NCBI RefSeq assembly: GCF_000330505.1
Contig: NW_004440356.1
Location: 169,444-233,443 of the forward strand
Origin: Entamoeba invadens IP1
Taxonomy: Eukaryota > Evosea > Mastigamoebida > Endamoebidae
Direction of reading: 5' to 3'
Length of the DNA stretch: 64,000 bases
Positions within the stretch are counted from its first letter, which is position 1. Every line of letters begins with the position of its first letter. A program made the translations under genes and the position numbers. The notes beneath the pieces were generated by a model. The model was not told where the DNA came from. It saw only the letters and a program-made list of their open reading frames with translations, and did no database searches. Below, one piece after another: positions 62,172 to 64,000 of this stretch.

Positions 62172-63242
62172 GTGAGTCGATGGCTACAAGATAAAAATGT
62201 TTCATTTCCAATCGCTTATCGACGCATTTGCCAGACAATCAAGTATTTTGTAAATATAAAAACAAATATTACTGACACAAAAACGACTTTTTTGAAAAAA
62301 TGTTATTTGTCGGAAAAAACAACAAAGATGACATTGAAACTTTTCGAGGAATTTGCAAAAAATACATGACACGTCTTTTTCAAGCTTTTATATTTAAATT
62401 TGCAAACCCACTACGAAAATCCACACGATTTGAAATATTCAACTGGCACTTTCTGAAGGAAGAAGACCTTGATGTTGATACATATGATGATTTTGCAGAA
62501 ATTCAAAAATAGTTACAAATTTAAATCTGATGATCGAAACGAAGCTGAACATATTGGATATAAATAAACAACGTATTGATGATTTTAAACACTATAATGA
62601 ATATGCACATTAGATAGTTTATTGGGAATTTAACAATCAAGAAGTAATAAATCGAATTAAACAAACAATAGTTGAACCTTACAAATCTCCCAACATTCGT
62701 TGTATATATTAACAATGAGATATCATCAATAATAGCTAACCAATTGGGAATTTCTTAAATTTAATATGAACTCGGATTGCGCTTATCCTTTAAGTAAAAT
62801 TACATTGGAAAACCAACAAATTGAAATATTTAAACAATGAAAGTTTTAATAGAGAATTAAAGGATGAAATATTAAATAAATTTATTGGAATGTGTCCAGT
62901 GAATTATTAAACGTTATTAAATCTATTAAAAAAGATGAAATAAAAAGATGAAGTTTCACGTTTAATAAAAATTAGCATGGAACTCAAAATAATCACGGTT
63001 ACTATTTGTTCAGTAGAAAGATCTTTATTTCTTTTAAAAGAGTTTCTAAGACAAACAGAAAAAAACACATCCCGCCAAATATGTATATACGTGAAAGAGA
63101 GATTGTTACCAATAAAACCTATTTTACGAACATAAAATATACAATTGTTAATGTAATACATTTTAATGTCATTAACGTCTTGTGGCATCCAAAAGTGGTA
63201 ACAAATAAATACATTTTTACATTTACTGTTACAAACATTTAG
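62172..63242 (+). pseudogene. Decayed hAT transposase relic (C-terminal part)
   Basis: Fragments at 62172-62369 and 62300-62512 are in different frames and protein-like. At about 62955-63080 a frame reads ITVTICSVERSLFLLKEFL, followed by RQICIYVKERL, which matches the C-terminal hAT dimerisation pattern (T...SVERSF..LK..LR). It is flanked by stops in all frames and is clearly inactive. It is on the opposite strand to, and far more decayed than, the hAT copy at 52.2-55.0 kb. Confidence 0.45.
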
Positions 63243-64000
63243 ATTACTTAAAAAATAGGGTGATTTGTTATTTTCAAAAACAATTTTTGGTTCAAATACC
63301 TTAAAGAATTCATGAGGATTGTTAATTTTTCTGATGATGGTAAATATCTTGAACATAATTTCTTTCAATTTAGATTTTTTGCCTAACATCAAAAAGGTAT
63401 ATTTTGGAACACATGATTTTCTTGAAAATGCTATTTATGGATTTTTTGAAAGATGATTCTTTCAGTTGATTTTTACAAAAAATAATATATTTCTATTTTC
63501 TGATTTATTATTTGACCAACCTTGGTTTATATGAAAACAAAAAAAAATTAAAAATATAGAAAAAGTCGATTTTTCAATTAAAATCACAAAAAATTAATCA
63601 AACAATTTTAATTTTTTTTACAAAAAAAAACAATTTATTATAAATCAATTCACGATATTAAACAATAAAAATTAAAAGCAAATTTTTATTAGTTTTAATA
63701 TTAATAATATATACTCTATGCGATGACAATTTATGTATTTGGCAAATTCAAAACGCAAGGTTTTAAAAATCGATAAATCAACGATTAACACGTTTCCTTG
63801 TTTCCCTGTTAATTTTTTTATTTGGCAGTGTTATTTTTTTCTTTTTTTTGTCGTTTGGTCTTTTAAAAAAGACTGTCATGCCCGTTCTATTTTTTCTTGA
63901 CATTTTTCTGCACAAGGATATTACTCAAACCAACTAACAAATAACAACTAGTTTAAATAAGATATTATATCGAAGATATAATTTTTATATTTTTTCGGGA
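63243..64000. other. AT-rich terminal stretch
   Basis: Long A and T runs. I see no gene, repeat array or element end in it. Confidence 0.5.

Overview
The window comes from an Entamoeba-type amoeba genome, most likely the reptile parasite E. invadens or a close relative; the species is an inference. Intergenic DNA is extremely AT-rich while coding DNA is more balanced. Nine introns can be placed by reading frame and all nine begin GTTTGT, the Entamoeba 5' splice signal. The protein repertoire fits: an EhCP-like cysteine protease, BspA-type leucine-rich-repeat proteins, and DNA transposons (hAT, Mutator-like, pogo-like), which are abundant in E. invadens and rare in E. histolytica.

The first half (1 to about 33.1 kb) is a compact housekeeping region with about 23 genes, many convergent or closely spaced. 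They serve membrane traffic (ANTH-domain endocytic adaptor, coatomer beta', a PACS-like sorting protein, a VTT/DedA-family membrane protein), translation and ribosome assembly (uS17/RPS11, uS11/RPS14, Sof1/DCAF13, an MPN protein resembling eIF3h), ubiquitin handling (a gp78-like RING+CUE membrane E3 and a USP deubiquitinase), signalling (casein kinase 1, a PI-PLC-X-like phosphodiesterase), and transcription (two-repeat Myb, akirin, a SANT protein resembling plant DUF3755). There is also a secreted papain-family protease, an LRR protein and several proteins I do not recognise. Several genes needed splicing to make sense; I reconstructed CK1, USP, RPS14, the VTT protein, the SANT protein and a small type I membrane protein.

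The second half (about 33.2 to 64 kb) is a gene-poor, transposon-rich compartment. It holds a 1000-bp TA-flanked inverted-repeat element, a pogo-like non-autonomous element 16 bp further on, a 2.1-kb inverted-repeat element with internally repeated ends, a broken pogo-like transposase, a SWIM-domain Mutator fragment, a tiny MITE, a hAT transposase with one stop, one frameshift and a probably spurious assembly gap, a 3.07-kb Mutator-like element with nearly identical 411-bp terminal inverted repeats, and a decayed hAT relic. A dispersed non-coding repeat of about 375 bp occurs twice. The only host-like genes here are one intact and one heavily broken BspA-type LRR gene.

Two 100-N assembly gaps are present (13205-13304, 52870-52969). 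No tRNA, rRNA, CRISPR or bacterial-type features were seen.
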